Positions 28,768-37,721 of a stretch of DNA of 64,000 nucleotides are shown piece after piece (position 1 is the first letter of the stretch; each line of letters opens with the position of its first letter). The notes under the pieces are model-generated. The model made no database searches and had not been told where the DNA came from. It was given only the letters and a program-made list of their open reading frames with translations. The stretch is from JAWSVE01 sp050789445 (lineage in GTDB: Bacteria > Pseudomonadota > Gammaproteobacteria > Pseudomonadales > Cellvibrionaceae). Both the position numbers and the translations under genes were made by a program. The stretch spans positions 3,472,001 through 3,536,000 of the forward strand of contig JAILXR010000001.1 of the NCBI GenBank assembly GCA_050789445.1. The letters run 5' to 3'.

Positions 28768-29988
28768 TTGTCAACACTAGAAGAATTCAGAAAAAGTACA
28801 AGATCATGGCTTGAAGAGAACTGTCCAAAATCGATGCGGACGCCTATCACTCCTGAAGAGGTTGTTTGGGGGGGGCGTAATCCTACATTTGTCAATCCAG
28901 ATAGCGAGGTATGGCTTAACCTAATGGCAGGGAAGGGGTGGACTACACCCACTTGGCCAAAAGAATATGGTGGTGGTGGTTTAACAAAAGAAGAAAATAT
29001 AATTTTGAGTGAAGAGATGGCTCGAATTAATGCCCGCTCTCCACTAGAAAGTTTTGGTATTAGCATGCTTGGACCTGTCTTGTTAGAGGCTGGAACAGAA
29101 GAGCAAAAGCAAGAGCATATTCCGAAGATTATTCGTGGAGAAATTCGTTGGTGTCAAGGTTATAGTGAGCCAGGTGCCGGTTCTGATTTAGCAAGCCTAG
29201 GAACAAAAGCAATTCTTGATGGCGATACATACACCATCAATGGTTCAAAGATTTGGACATCATATGCAAATTATGCCGATTGGATTTTTTGTTTAGTGCG
29301 AACTGACTTTGAAGCCACTAAACATAATGGCATTAGTTTTATTCTTTTTGATATGGAGTCGGAAGGTGTTTCAACTAAACCGATTCAGCTGATCAGCGGT
29401 AACTCACCGTTTTGTGAAACGTTTTTTGATAATGTAAAAGTGCCTGCAAAAAATATTCTTGGTAAGGTAAATGATGGTTGGTCAATTGCTAAGCGGTTGT
29501 TACAACATGAGCGAACTATGATTTCAGGTTTTGGTATAACCCGAAAAAAATCTGACGATAGTGATATGCCATCTACCCTTGAAGGAATAGCAAAAAAATA
29601 TCACAACGATACAGATAAATTATCTGATCATTCTCTTAGAGATCGAATAGCACAATTTAATATTGATGCAGAGGCGTTTGCAAAAACTGCGCAAAGATCT
29701 ATTGAAGAAGCAAAGCAAAACCAGGGTCCTAATGCCACATCATCTATGTTGAAATATTACGGAACTGAACTTAACAAGCGTCGGTATGAATTATTGATTG
29801 AGGCTATGGGTTCTCAAAGTTTGGGCTGGGAAGAAGAAGGCTTTACAGCTGATGAGATTGATGTGACTCGGCAGTGGTTGCGATCAAAAGGCAATTCGAT
29901 TGAGGGCGGTACAACAGAAGTTCAATTTAATGTCATTGCCAAACGTGTTCTTGGTCTTCCTGATATGACCAGCATGATAAAGAAATAG
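28768..29988 (+). CDS. Acyl-CoA dehydrogenase (subunit 1 of adjacent pair)
   Basis: A 406-residue flavin enzyme that introduces the 2,3-double bond in an acyl-CoA. GGAGG 7 nt upstream selects TTG 28768 as the start. The N-terminal helical domain carries PTWPKEYGGGGLTKEE; the middle has the FAD/substrate signature WCQGYSEPGAGSDLASL; the C-terminal domain ends with KGNSIEGGTTEVQFNVIAKR, the position of the catalytic-glutamate loop. It belongs to the large-chain FadE type used for bulky or branched acyl groups. The next gene, 15 bp on, is a second and different dehydrogenase, so the two may form a heteromer. Substrate unknown. Confidence 0.92.
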   Translation: MSTLEEFRKSTRSWLEENCPKSMRTPITPEEVVWGGRNPTFVNPDSEVWLNLMAGKGWTTPTWPKEYGGGGLTKEENIILSEEMARINARSPLESFGISMLGPVLLEAGTEEQKQEHIPKIIRGEIRWCQGYSEPGAGSDLASLGTKAILDGDTYTINGSKIWTSYANYADWIFCLVRTDFEATKHNGISFILFDMESEGVSTKPIQLISGNSPFCETFFDNVKVPAKNILGKVNDGWSIAKRLLQHERTMISGFGITRKKSDDSDMPSTLEGIAKKYHNDTDKLSDHSLRDRIAQFNIDAEAFAKTAQRSIEEAKQNQGPNATSSMLKYYGTELNKRRYELLIEAMGSQSLGWEEEGFTADEIDVTRQWLRSKGNSIEGGTTEVQFNVIAKRVLGLPDMTSMIKK

Positions 29989-30003
29989 GGTGAGGAAATA
30001 ATA

Positions 30004-31149
30004 ATGTCTCTCGTATTAAATGAAGATCAACAAATGTTAAAAGATGCTGCAAAAGATTTTTGTAGTGAAAAATCACCTATTGAAGTTTTACGAAAATTAC
30101 GTGATACAAAAGATAAAAATGGTTTTGATAAAAACCTATGGTCGAAAATGATTGAGTTAGGCTGGGGAGGAATGACATTTCCCGAAGCTTATGGTGGTTT
30201 TGATTTTGGTTATGGGGGTTTAGGTGTGATTTTAGAAGAAACGGGAAGAACACTTGTGTGTTCGCCGTTAATTTCTACGGTTCTTTTGAGCGGTTCAGCA
30301 ATAAACATTGGAGGAACCGAAGCGCAAAAAACAGAACTACTACCCGCTATTGTAAGTGGTGATTTAATAATGGCTTTTGCGTTAGAAGAATCAGCAAAAC
30401 ATGGCCCGTCAAAAACAAATTTAGTAGCTAAGAAAAAAGATGGTGGTTATTCGCTGAGCGGTACAAAAACGTTTGTGCTTGATGGTCATGTGGCTGATAA
30501 ATTAATTGTTGTTGCGCGCACATCAGGTAATGCGGGTGATGAAAAAGGTATTTCTCTTTTTGTTGTTGATGCAAAAGCGAAAGGGATTTCTATAGAGCGA
30601 AATTGGATGGTTGATAGCCGGAACTCAGCAACAATTATATTCGATGATGTAGAGGTTAGTGAAGCTGGTATCTTAGGCAAAATTGACGAAGGTTTTGGTT
30701 TATTAAATCATGTCCTAGATATTGGTCGAATTGGGCTGGCTGCTGAAATGTTAGGAAGCATTCAACATGTTTTCGAAGTAACTCTTCAATATCTTAAAGA
30801 CCGTACTCAGTTTGGTGTGGCAATCGGTGCTTTTCAGGCTTTACAGCATCGCGCTGCATTTATGTATAGCGAGATCGAACTTTGTAAATCTTTGGTCCGT
30901 AATGCGTTTAGTGAATTAGATGGTGGTTGTGATGCGGTAGCACTCGCTAAGATCGCAAGTGCTACGAAAGCAAAATTGTCAGAAACAGTTCAAACAATCA
31001 CGAATGAAGGTGTGCAAATGCACGGTGGAATTGGGGTCACCGATGAGTTTGAATTAGGCTTTTATTTGAAGCGTGGACGCGTTGCGCAGCAATGTTTAGG
31101 TGGCGAATCATTTCACCGGGATCGCTACGCGACATTAAACGGCTTCTAA
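30004..31149 (+). CDS. Acyl-CoA dehydrogenase (subunit 2 of adjacent pair)
   Basis: A 381-residue paralogue of the preceding gene, 15 bp downstream with GAGGA before its ATG. It keeps the fold (AYGGFDFGYGGLGVILEE; DRTQFGVAIGAFQALQHR; VQMHGGIGVTDEFELGFYLKR) but the signature usually reading Y/W-TEPxxGSD is replaced by FALEESAKHGPSKTN and there is no EGTTEIQ loop. These losses suggest a partly degenerate flavin or substrate site, as in the small chains of alpha2-beta2 dehydrogenases for steroid or branched side chains. I infer a heterotetramer with subunit 1. A strong terminator follows. Confidence 0.9.
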   Translation: MSLVLNEDQQMLKDAAKDFCSEKSPIEVLRKLRDTKDKNGFDKNLWSKMIELGWGGMTFPEAYGGFDFGYGGLGVILEETGRTLVCSPLISTVLLSGSAINIGGTEAQKTELLPAIVSGDLIMAFALEESAKHGPSKTNLVAKKKDGGYSLSGTKTFVLDGHVADKLIVVARTSGNAGDEKGISLFVVDAKAKGISIERNWMVDSRNSATIIFDDVEVSEAGILGKIDEGFGLLNHVLDIGRIGLAAEMLGSIQHVFEVTLQYLKDRTQFGVAIGAFQALQHRAAFMYSEIELCKSLVRNAFSELDGGCDAVALAKIASATKAKLSETVQTITNEGVQMHGGIGVTDEFELGFYLKRGRVAQQCLGGESFHRDRYATLNGF

Positions 31150-31174
31150 AAATTGATGTATCGTTGGAATTTGA

Positions 31175-31205
31175 AAACGCCATGCTAATGTATGGCGTTT
31201 TTTTT
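31175..31205 (+). terminator. Intrinsic terminator of the dehydrogenase operon
   Basis: A perfect 9-bp stem (31175-31183 with 31192-31200), 8-nt loop and a run of eight T residues. It lies 25 bp after the second dehydrogenase. Confidence 0.9.
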
Positions 31206-31280
31206 GCTTGTCGTTTTTGTTAAGTTTGAGGTGCGGTCAATATTCCGTTTGAATTGCAAAATAAAATAAATCGGGTATCC

Positions 31281-31381
31281 TGCTCTAATGGGTTTTATCC
31301 CCATAATTTTCGTAAAATACATCTTGTGGGCTAAGGCCCATTGCGTAGCTTGCCCATTAGCATGGTTGTTTTATAAATGGG
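31281..31381 (+). promoter_or_regulatory. Structured leader of metF, possible riboswitch-like element
   Basis: Several mutually complementary segments precede metF. CTAATGGG (31285-31292) can pair locally with CCCAT (31300-31304) or, over 8 perfect bp, with CCCATTAG (31353-31360). Between them are hairpins 31306-31318 (5 bp, 3-nt loop) and 31327-31340 (TGGGC/GCCCA, 4-nt loop). AATGGG (31376-31381) can also pair with CCCATT (31353-31358). No known SAM, SAH or cobalamin riboswitch consensus is visible, and no MetJ-like box. It may be a regulatory RNA for methionine synthesis. Confidence 0.45.
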
Positions 31382-31438
31382 AAGATTGAATGAATTAATC
31401 ATTTAAAAAAGAAAAAATTAATCAGGAGCCGTAAGGTC

Positions 31439-32341
31439 ATGAGTGTTTTAGGAAAGAATTCTCCATTAAGAAAGCGCAAAGTTATTCGTGCAGATGATTT
31501 GGCTGTCTCGTTTGAATTTTTTCCGCCGAAGTCAGACAAAATGGAAGAGACTTTATGGGATTCAATAAGGCGATTAGAGCCGTTACAGCCTAAATTTGTT
31601 TCTGTGACTTATGGCGCTGGCGGTTCTACGCGTGAAAGAACGCATAGTACGGTTGCAAGAATTGTTAAAGAAACTCAATTAAAACCTGCAGCACATTTAA
31701 CATGCGTGGGTGCTAGTAAAGATGACATTAATCAAGTAATCCAAGACTATTGGGATGCAGGAGTTCGTCATATTGTTGCATTAAGAGGCGATCCGCCAGA
31801 AGGTGTTGACGCAACTTTTACAGCACATCCTGATGGGTACCAAAGTAGTGTTGAGTTAATAAAAGGCATAAAAGAAATCGGAGATTTTGAAATTTCTGTT
31901 TCTGCATATCCTGAAAAGCACCCCAATGCAAAAAGCATAGAAGAGGATATTGATTGGTTACAGCAAAAAGTGGATGCTGGTGCGACACGTGCTATTACTC
32001 AATGTTTTTTTGATAATACTTACTACTATGATTATTTAGAGAAAGTTCGGGCAAAAGGAATTACTGTTCCGATAATCCCAGGGATTATTCCTATAAATAA
32101 TTTTCAGCAGATACAAAAATTTTCTGCTGCCTGTGGCACTGAAATTCCTGATTGGATTGCTCAGCGCTTTGAAGGTTTAGATGATGACCCGGGAACATCA
32201 AGATTAGTTACGGCAGCTGTAGCCGTAGAGCAAGTTATGGATTTAGTGGATCATGGGATTAAGGACTTTCATTTTTATACATTGAATAGGGCGGATTTAG
32301 TTTACGCCATTTGCCACATGTTAGGCATGCGCCCGAAATAA
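31439..32341 (+). CDS. metF: Methylenetetrahydrofolate reductase
   Basis: A 300-residue flavoenzyme reducing 5,10-methylene- to 5-methyl-tetrahydrofolate, the methyl donor for methionine synthase. It shows VSFEFFPPKSDKMEETLW near the N-terminus (catalytic Glu in FEFFPP), the strand VSVTYGAGGSTRERTHSTV, and the substrate loop AITQCFFDN. AGGAG about 10 nt before ATG 31439 supports the start. It lies 85 bp before the first half of the methionine synthase on the same strand and after an unusual leader, forming a short metF-metH1-metH2 unit. Length is standard for bacterial MetF. Confidence 0.96.
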   Translation: MSVLGKNSPLRKRKVIRADDLAVSFEFFPPKSDKMEETLWDSIRRLEPLQPKFVSVTYGAGGSTRERTHSTVARIVKETQLKPAAHLTCVGASKDDINQVIQDYWDAGVRHIVALRGDPPEGVDATFTAHPDGYQSSVELIKGIKEIGDFEISVSAYPEKHPNAKSIEEDIDWLQQKVDAGATRAITQCFFDNTYYYDYLEKVRAKGITVPIIPGIIPINNFQQIQKFSAACGTEIPDWIAQRFEGLDDDPGTSRLVTAAVAVEQVMDLVDHGIKDFHFYTLNRADLVYAICHMLGMRPK

Positions 32342-32426
32342 GTCGAAAAATAGAAAGAAAAAAATCTAGATGTAAACACTGGAAATATGAGAGTGACAGC
32401 TGAATCATAATTGAGAAGCATGAGTA

Positions 32427-33488
32427 ATGAATAGAGAAGAAAGAATAGCGGAATTAAAAGCGGCAGCAAAAGAACGTATTTTAATATTTGATGGTGGCCA
32501 CGGCACCAGTGTTCAACAGTACGACTTATCAGAGGCTGATTATCGTGGTGAGCGTTTTGCTGATTGGCATACCGATGTTAAAGGAAATAATGATTTATTA
32601 ATTTTGACGCGGCCAGATATTATTACAGAAGTTAATGATGAGTTTTTAGAGGCTGGAGCTGACATCATTGAAACAGACACCTTTAGTGCGACACGGATTG
32701 CCATGGCAGACTATGACATGGAGGAATTTGCCTATGAGCTTAATGTTGAAGGTGCGAAATTAGCGAGAAAAGTCGCTGATAAATGGACAGAAAGAACACC
32801 TAACAAACCACGCTGGGTGGCTGGATCAATTGGTCCAACCAATAGAACAGCTTCTATTTCACCTGATGTCAATAATCCTGGATATCGAGCAACTACCTTC
32901 GATGAATTGGTTGAGATTTATTCCGAGCAAACGCGTGGTTTGATTGAGGGTGGTGCCGATATCATATTAATCGAAACTATTTTTGATACGCTCAATGCAA
33001 AGGCGGCTGGATTTGCAGCAAAAAAAGTTTTTGAAGAGGTGGGTATTGTTCTGCCAATTATTTTATCGGGCACAATTACAGATTACTCTGGTAGAAATTT
33101 ATCTGGTCAAACACCAGAAGCTTTTTGGTATTCACTACGTCATCTTGAGCCATTCGCTGTAGGTTTTAATTGTTCTTTTGGTGCCGATCAATTACGTCCT
33201 GCAATCCAAGATATTGAACAGGTAACAGATTGCTATATCAGTGTTTACCCTAACGCTGGGCTTCCCAATGAAATGGGTGAATACGATCAAACACCTGAGG
33301 AAATGGCCAGTAAATTACAACCTTGGGCTAAAGATGGCTTAATAAATATGGTGGGTGGTTGTTGTGGTTCTCGGCCCGCACATATAGCTGCAATTGCAAA
33401 AGCAGTGGCAGGCTATGCGCCGCGTAAAATTCCAGAGGTTCCTGTTAAAACTCGATTATCGGGTATTGAGCCGTTCGTGTTTGGTTAA
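32427..33488 (+). CDS. metH: Methionine synthase, homocysteine-binding half
   Basis: A 353-residue protein equal to the first (Hcy) domain of cobalamin-dependent methionine synthase. It binds and activates homocysteine through a zinc site whose three cysteines are present: Cys249 in GFNCSFGADQL and Cys312-Cys313 in GGCCGSRPAHI. The usual N-terminal DGxMGT appears as DGGHGTSVQ. The protein stops exactly where the folate domain starts in full-length MetH. The folate/B12 half follows 56 bp later in another reading frame with its own GGAA ribosome-binding site, so this looks like a true gene split, not a single frameshift. The two products must form a complex. Confidence 0.93.
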   Translation: MNREERIAELKAAAKERILIFDGGHGTSVQQYDLSEADYRGERFADWHTDVKGNNDLLILTRPDIITEVNDEFLEAGADIIETDTFSATRIAMADYDMEEFAYELNVEGAKLARKVADKWTERTPNKPRWVAGSIGPTNRTASISPDVNNPGYRATTFDELVEIYSEQTRGLIEGGADIILIETIFDTLNAKAAGFAAKKVFEEVGIVLPIILSGTITDYSGRNLSGQTPEAFWYSLRHLEPFAVGFNCSFGADQLRPAIQDIEQVTDCYISVYPNAGLPNEMGEYDQTPEEMASKLQPWAKDGLINMVGGCCGSRPAHIAAIAKAVAGYAPRKIPEVPVKTRLSGIEPFVFG

Positions 33489-33544
33489 ATAAAATTTGAT
33501 CTGGTTAAAAATAATCCATTTAAAATTGTATCGCGGAAAAATTC

Positions 33545-36193
33545 ATGTCAAGTAATGCAGCACAAAACTTTATTAATGTCGGCGAGCGGACAAATGTTAC
33601 AGGTTCTGCTCGTTTTAGGAAGCTCATCGAAGCGGATGACTATGTTGCCGCTATTGAAGTGGCTCGCCAGCAAGTTGAGAGCGGCGCGCAAATTATTGAT
33701 ATCAATATGGATGAAGGCATGCTCGACAGCGAACATGCCATGGTTAAATTTTTAAATTTGTTGGCTGCCGAACCTGATATTTCTCGCGTTCCTATCATGA
33801 TCGATTCATCAAAGTGGCATGTTATTGAAGCGGGTTTGAAGTGTGTTCAAGGTAAGACTATTGTTAATTCTATTTCTTTAAAAGAAGGCGAAGAACAATT
33901 TTTGGCGCAAGCAAAAACGATTCGTGACTATGGCGCTGCAGCTGTTGTCATGGCTTTTGATGAGACTGGTCAGGCTGATACGGAAGATAGAAAATTTGAA
34001 ATCTGTGAAAGGGCTTATAAGTTATTAACGGAAAAAATTAATTTTCCGCCAGAAGATATTATTTTTGATCCTAACGTTTTTGCTGTTGCGACGGGTATTC
34101 CTGAGCATAACAATTATGCAATGGACTTTATTAATGCAACCCGTCGCATAAAAGAAAACCTTCCTTACGCGCATATTTCTGGTGGTATTTCTAATTTATC
34201 ATTTTCATTTCGCGGTAATAATTACGTTCGTGAAGCAATGCATTCAGTATTCTTGTTTCATGCAATTAAAGCCGGTATGGATATGGGGATTGTGAATGCA
34301 GGAGCATTGTTGGTATACGATGATATTGATCCTGATTTAAGAAACCTTGTTGAAGACGTCATATTAAATCGCGATGATGAAGGTACTGAAAAATTATTAG
34401 AGGCTGCAGAAGCATTTCGAGCACAAGGCACAGAGAAAGTTGTCAAAGACTTGAAGTGGCGTGATGGCAATGTACAAGAAAGAATTACTCATGCTCTTGT
34501 TAACGGCATCGATCAATATATTGTTGAGGATGCAGAAGAAGCTCGTTTAGAAGCAGAAAGGCCATTGCATGTCATCGAGGGTCCATTGATGACGGGTATG
34601 AATGTTGTTGGTGATTTATTCGGTGAAGGTAAAATGTTTTTGCCGCAAGTGGTTAAGTCTGCTCGGGTAATGAAGCAGGCGGTTGCTCATTTGATGCCAT
34701 ACATGGAAGAAGAAAAGCGTCAGCTCGGTTTGGAAGATGCTCCAGCAGCTGGAAAAATCATCATGGCAACGGTCAAAGGTGATGTTCATGATATTGGTAA
34801 AAATATTGTTGGTGTCGTATTGCAGTGTAATAACTATGAAGTGATTGATCTCGGCGTCATGGTTCCCGCTCAAAAAATATTAGAAGTAGCAAAAGAAAAA
34901 AATGCAGATGTCATTGGTTTGTCTGGATTGATCACTCCAAGCCTAGATGAAATGGTTAATGTTGCAAAAGAAATGCAGCGACTGAATTTTAACATTCCTT
35001 TATTGATTGGTGGTGCTACCACTAGTCAAATACATACGGCAGTAAAAATAAATGCGCATTACGAAAATGATCAAGCGATTTATGTTCGTGATGCCAGCCG
35101 TGCAGTTGGTGTAGTTTCAAAATTATTATCAGATGACGCGCGACCTTATAAAGATGAAATTCGACGTTCATATATTGAGATGGCTGAAGAACATAGTCGA
35201 AAGCAAGGCGCGCGCGATAGCTTGACGTTGTTACAGGCTCAAGAAAATAAACTTAAGGTAGATTGGTATTCCCATAAGTCTTTAGCACCTAAAAAATTAG
35301 GTGTTGAGGTCTTTACAGATTATGACTTACAAACTTTGGCGGATAATATTGATTGGACTCCTTTTTTCGCAACTTGGGGTATTCCGGGCAAATACCCCAA
35401 AATATTTGATGATGCTGCAAAAGGTGAGACTGCAAAATCCTTATTCGATGATGCACAAGTGATGTTGAAAAAAATAGTTGAGGAAAAGTGGGTTCGCGCA
35501 AACGGCGTTATTGGCTTTTGGCCTGCGAATAGTGATGGTGATGATATTTTAGTGTATGAAAATGAGGATCGTGCGAAAGTAAGCCACACATTTTATACTT
35601 TGCGTCAGCAAAATCGTAGGCCTAAAGGTAAGGCCAATTATGCGTTGTCAGACTTTATAGCGCCAAAAGAAAGTGGAATGGCGGATTACATAGGCGGATT
35701 CGCTGTTTCAACAGGATTTGGTGAAGATGAAAAGTCAGAGTACTTTGAAAGTCAAAACGACGATTACAATAAAATAATGGTAAAAGCGTTGGCCGATCGT
35801 TTGGCGGAAGCATTTGCTGAGCATCTTCATACTCGTGTACGAAAAGAATTTTGGGGTTATGCGCCGAACGAGGATTTTTCAACCAAAGAATTAATTGCTG
35901 AAGCCTATCAAGGTATCCGGCCCGCGCCTGGGTATCCCTCTCAACCAGATCACACTGAAAAGTTGGCACTCTTTGAATTACTTGATGTTGAGAAAAATAC
36001 AGGTATTACATTGACTGAAAACTTGGCTATGTGGCCGGGAGCTGCTGTGTCTGGAATGTATTTTTCTCATCCCGATTCGCAATATTTTGGTTTGGGTAAG
36101 ATTACGAAGGATCAAGTTATTGATTATGCTAAGCGTAAAAATTGGGATTTAGAAACAGCCGAAAAATGGCTCGGTCCTAACTTGGCTTACTAG
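33545..36193 (+). CDS. metH: Methionine synthase, folate/cobalamin/activation part
   Basis: An 882-residue protein holding the remaining MetH domains: a pterin-binding barrel (about residues 1-265, FINVGERTNVTGSARF), the B12 cap (about 285-370), the cobalamin domain (about 380-510) with the lower-ligand motif GDVHDIGKN (His415) and the nucleotide-tail loop GLSGLITPS, and the SAM-binding reactivation domain (about 540-882) ending in EFWGYAPNE and GIRPAPGYPSQPDHTEK. It transfers the methyl of 5-methyl-tetrahydrofolate to cobalamin, then to homocysteine held by the partner protein encoded just upstream. Together the two proteins (353 + 882) equal one full MetH. Confidence 0.95.
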   Translation: MSSNAAQNFINVGERTNVTGSARFRKLIEADDYVAAIEVARQQVESGAQIIDINMDEGMLDSEHAMVKFLNLLAAEPDISRVPIMIDSSKWHVIEAGLKCVQGKTIVNSISLKEGEEQFLAQAKTIRDYGAAAVVMAFDETGQADTEDRKFEICERAYKLLTEKINFPPEDIIFDPNVFAVATGIPEHNNYAMDFINATRRIKENLPYAHISGGISNLSFSFRGNNYVREAMHSVFLFHAIKAGMDMGIVNAGALLVYDDIDPDLRNLVEDVILNRDDEGTEKLLEAAEAFRAQGTEKVVKDLKWRDGNVQERITHALVNGIDQYIVEDAEEARLEAERPLHVIEGPLMTGMNVVGDLFGEGKMFLPQVVKSARVMKQAVAHLMPYMEEEKRQLGLEDAPAAGKIIMATVKGDVHDIGKNIVGVVLQCNNYEVIDLGVMVPAQKILEVAKEKNADVIGLSGLITPSLDEMVNVAKEMQRLNFNIPLLIGGATTSQIHTAVKINAHYENDQAIYVRDASRAVGVVSKLLSDDARPYKDEIRRSYIEMAEEHSRKQGARDSLTLLQAQENKLKVDWYSHKSLAPKKLGVEVFTDYDLQTLADNIDWTPFFATWGIPGKYPKIFDDAAKGETAKSLFDDAQVMLKKIVEEKWVRANGVIGFWPANSDGDDILVYENEDRAKVSHTFYTLRQQNRRPKGKANYALSDFIAPKESGMADYIGGFAVSTGFGEDEKSEYFESQNDDYNKIMVKALADRLAEAFAEHLHTRVRKEFWGYAPNEDFSTKELIAEAYQGIRPAPGYPSQPDHTEKLALFELLDVEKNTGITLTENLAMWPGAAVSGMYFSHPDSQYFGLGKITKDQVIDYAKRKNWDLETAEKWLGPNLAY

Positions 36194-36643
36194 GTCTCTT
36201 TCCACCCCTCTTTTTTTGACGCCTAAATCATTTCTCTATATTTTTAGTTGTTCCTACCCTTTAGTTATTGGCTGGCGCTGCCTACGCTCTAAAATAGTGC
36301 GCCAAGCTGTAGGCATCGTTGAAGGCTCCCCAACTATCCGGCATCTCCTCTATATTAAACTCAATTAAATCTTTCTTAACTACCTGATCTATGGAGAACC
36401 AGATAGTCACTCATGGATTACATAACTTTACAATCTTGTGAGCCTGTATTGATTTGGTGATTATTGGCTCTACTTTCGTTATTATTTCTTTACTCTGGGG
36501 ATCAAAAAGTCAACATGTATTGGCGCTCGATTCCACAGAGATGTCTAGATAAGAAGACTTGTGGCATTAGACGACAAGCTTCGTATCTTTTTCTTTCAGG
36601 ATGACCACGAAAGTGGGATGAAAATAAAAATGGGTCTATTGCT
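36194..36643. other. Intergenic region with interleaved inverted repeats
   Basis: This 450-bp gap after metH has no gene. TGGCGC (36273-36278) matches GCGCCA (36299-36304), while the adjacent TGCCTAC (36279-36285) matches GTAGGCA (36309-36315): two perfect stems that cross each other. A second compound hairpin (CCACA/TGTGG with GTCT/AGAC inside) covers 36533-36564 upstream of marR. These may be operators or leader structures. A short frame (36618-36659) overlaps the marR start. Confidence 0.5.
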
Positions 36644-37153
36644 ATGTCTGATGTATTGACACCCCAAGTAATGAGTGAGCCCGGCATACATCAAGTAGAG
36701 CCTGCTAGGGCAGCGAGCTCTAAAGCCGATGATTTAGATCTGGGCGTATTGTCGGATATGGTGGGTTACCAGCTCCGCCGTGCACAACTTCGTATATTCA
36801 ACAGTTTCTCAAAAGCATTCGAGCATACTCACGTTACCCCCGCTCAAATGGGTCTTTTGATCAAAATTCGTCATAATGCTGGTATCAGTCAAACCGCCTT
36901 AGCGAAAGCTAATGGTGTGGAGAGGTCAACTCTGGGGGAGATTATTGATCGCTTTGAAAAAAGAAATTTAGTTGAACGTAGAAAGCATGCAACTGATCGT
37001 AGAGCTTACGCTCTTCATCTCTCTACAGAAGGCGAAGCTTTGGTAAATGAGATATTGCCTGATGTTCTTGAGCATGAAAAAAAGCTTTTTGATGACTGGT
37101 CTCGAGAAGACAGGGATCTATTGTTGAAGATGTTAGATCGCTTAGCCGGTTAA
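36644..37153 (+). CDS. MarR family transcriptional regulator
   Basis: A 169-residue winged-helix regulator with an N-terminal extension of about 35 residues before the MarR fold. Recognition elements are AFEHTHVTPAQMGLLIKI, the helix-turn-helix SQTALAKANGVERSTLGEII, and the wing LVERRKHATDRRAYALHLS. MarR proteins act as dimers that usually repress nearby genes and respond to phenolic ligands or oxidants. The gene stands alone in a gene-poor stretch, with only a truncated ATPase downstream, so its target is not evident beyond possible autoregulation at the repeats in 36273-36564. The ATG has a weak ribosome-binding site. Confidence 0.88.
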   Translation: MSDVLTPQVMSEPGIHQVEPARAASSKADDLDLGVLSDMVGYQLRRAQLRIFNSFSKAFEHTHVTPAQMGLLIKIRHNAGISQTALAKANGVERSTLGEIIDRFEKRNLVERRKHATDRRAYALHLSTEGEALVNEILPDVLEHEKKLFDDWSREDRDLLLKMLDRLAG

Positions 37154-37168
37154 CTTCTCACACACAAA

Positions 37169-37215
37169 CCACCTTCTTTGGTTGGAGTTAGTAGCCAGTG
37201 GAGCAGAGAAGGTGG
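37169..37215 (+). terminator. Long-loop hairpin after marR
   Basis: A perfect 9-bp stem (37169-37177 with 37207-37215) encloses a 29-nt loop and is followed by a short T-rich stretch. It lies 16 bp after the marR stop and could end its transcript. Confidence 0.45.
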
Positions 37216-37442
37216 CTCTATTTTACATATCAGTTCAATCCTCATTTTCTTTTCCTGTTGTTGTATCTTTTGATCCCTTTCTTGCTCTCATGTTTTCAAG
37301 CTAATTGTTTTAAAAATTTGCTCATTCTTGTATCCATATACTTGGTTCTGTTAGTTTCGCTCTCAGTAGAATTAAAAGAAATGTAAATGCGTGCATAAAA
37401 AAGAGAGCATGAAAGGCTATAGCGATTATTAATTGGGAGTAA

Positions 37443-37721
37443 ACAAAGGCTGCAATTTGGCGTTCGCGAAAGAATGTGCTGAGGCCGGTTACTCAAATCG
37501 ACGAAATTGGATTGAATCAATTATTGGGTAACAATCACCAAAAGGACTCATTGGTAGTTAATACTGGAAGGTTCCTGCCCTCTAAAAAAACAAACAATGC
37601 CTTACTTTGGGGTGCTAGAGGTATGGGCAAATCAAGTTTGGTCAAAGCGCTTTTGAAAGAGTATTTTGAGCAGGGTCTACGGGTAATAGAGGGTGATAAA
37701 AACAACTTCATGAGTCAGTAA
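37443..37721 (+). pseudogene. Truncated DUF815-type P-loop ATPase remnant
   Basis: An open frame (from 37443 after a stop; first start codon GTG 37476) matches the N-terminal part of DUF815 ATPases, which normally run to about 280-300 residues. Visible are AIWRSRKNVLRPV, LLGNNHQKDSLVVNT and the Walker A loop LLWGARGMGKSSLVKALL, then the similarity fades at EGDKNNF, where family members read on into their Walker B region. A stop follows at 37719. No ribosome-binding site or good start is present. I read it as a decayed fragment; a short functional peptide is much less likely. Confidence 0.75.

Noticed and set aside
28677..29066. 129-codon reverse-strand frame at the start of the acyl-CoA dehydrogenase gene
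   Set aside because: It is antisense to a well-conserved coding region, has low-complexity Ser/Pro composition and no homology; a shadow frame.
33489..33544. Sequencing frameshift as explanation of the split metH
   Set aside because: The halves are 56 bp apart, the junction falls exactly at a domain boundary and the second gene has its own ribosome-binding site; one indel would not restore a fusion.
36273..36315. H-type pseudoknot riboswitch in the metH-marR spacer
   Set aside because: The first connecting loop would be 0 nt, too tight for a 7-bp second stem; kept only as interleaved repeats.
37198..37386. 62-codon hydrophobic frame after marR
   Set aside because: GTG start inside the loop of a terminator-like hairpin, no ribosome-binding site, composition of random AT-rich DNA.
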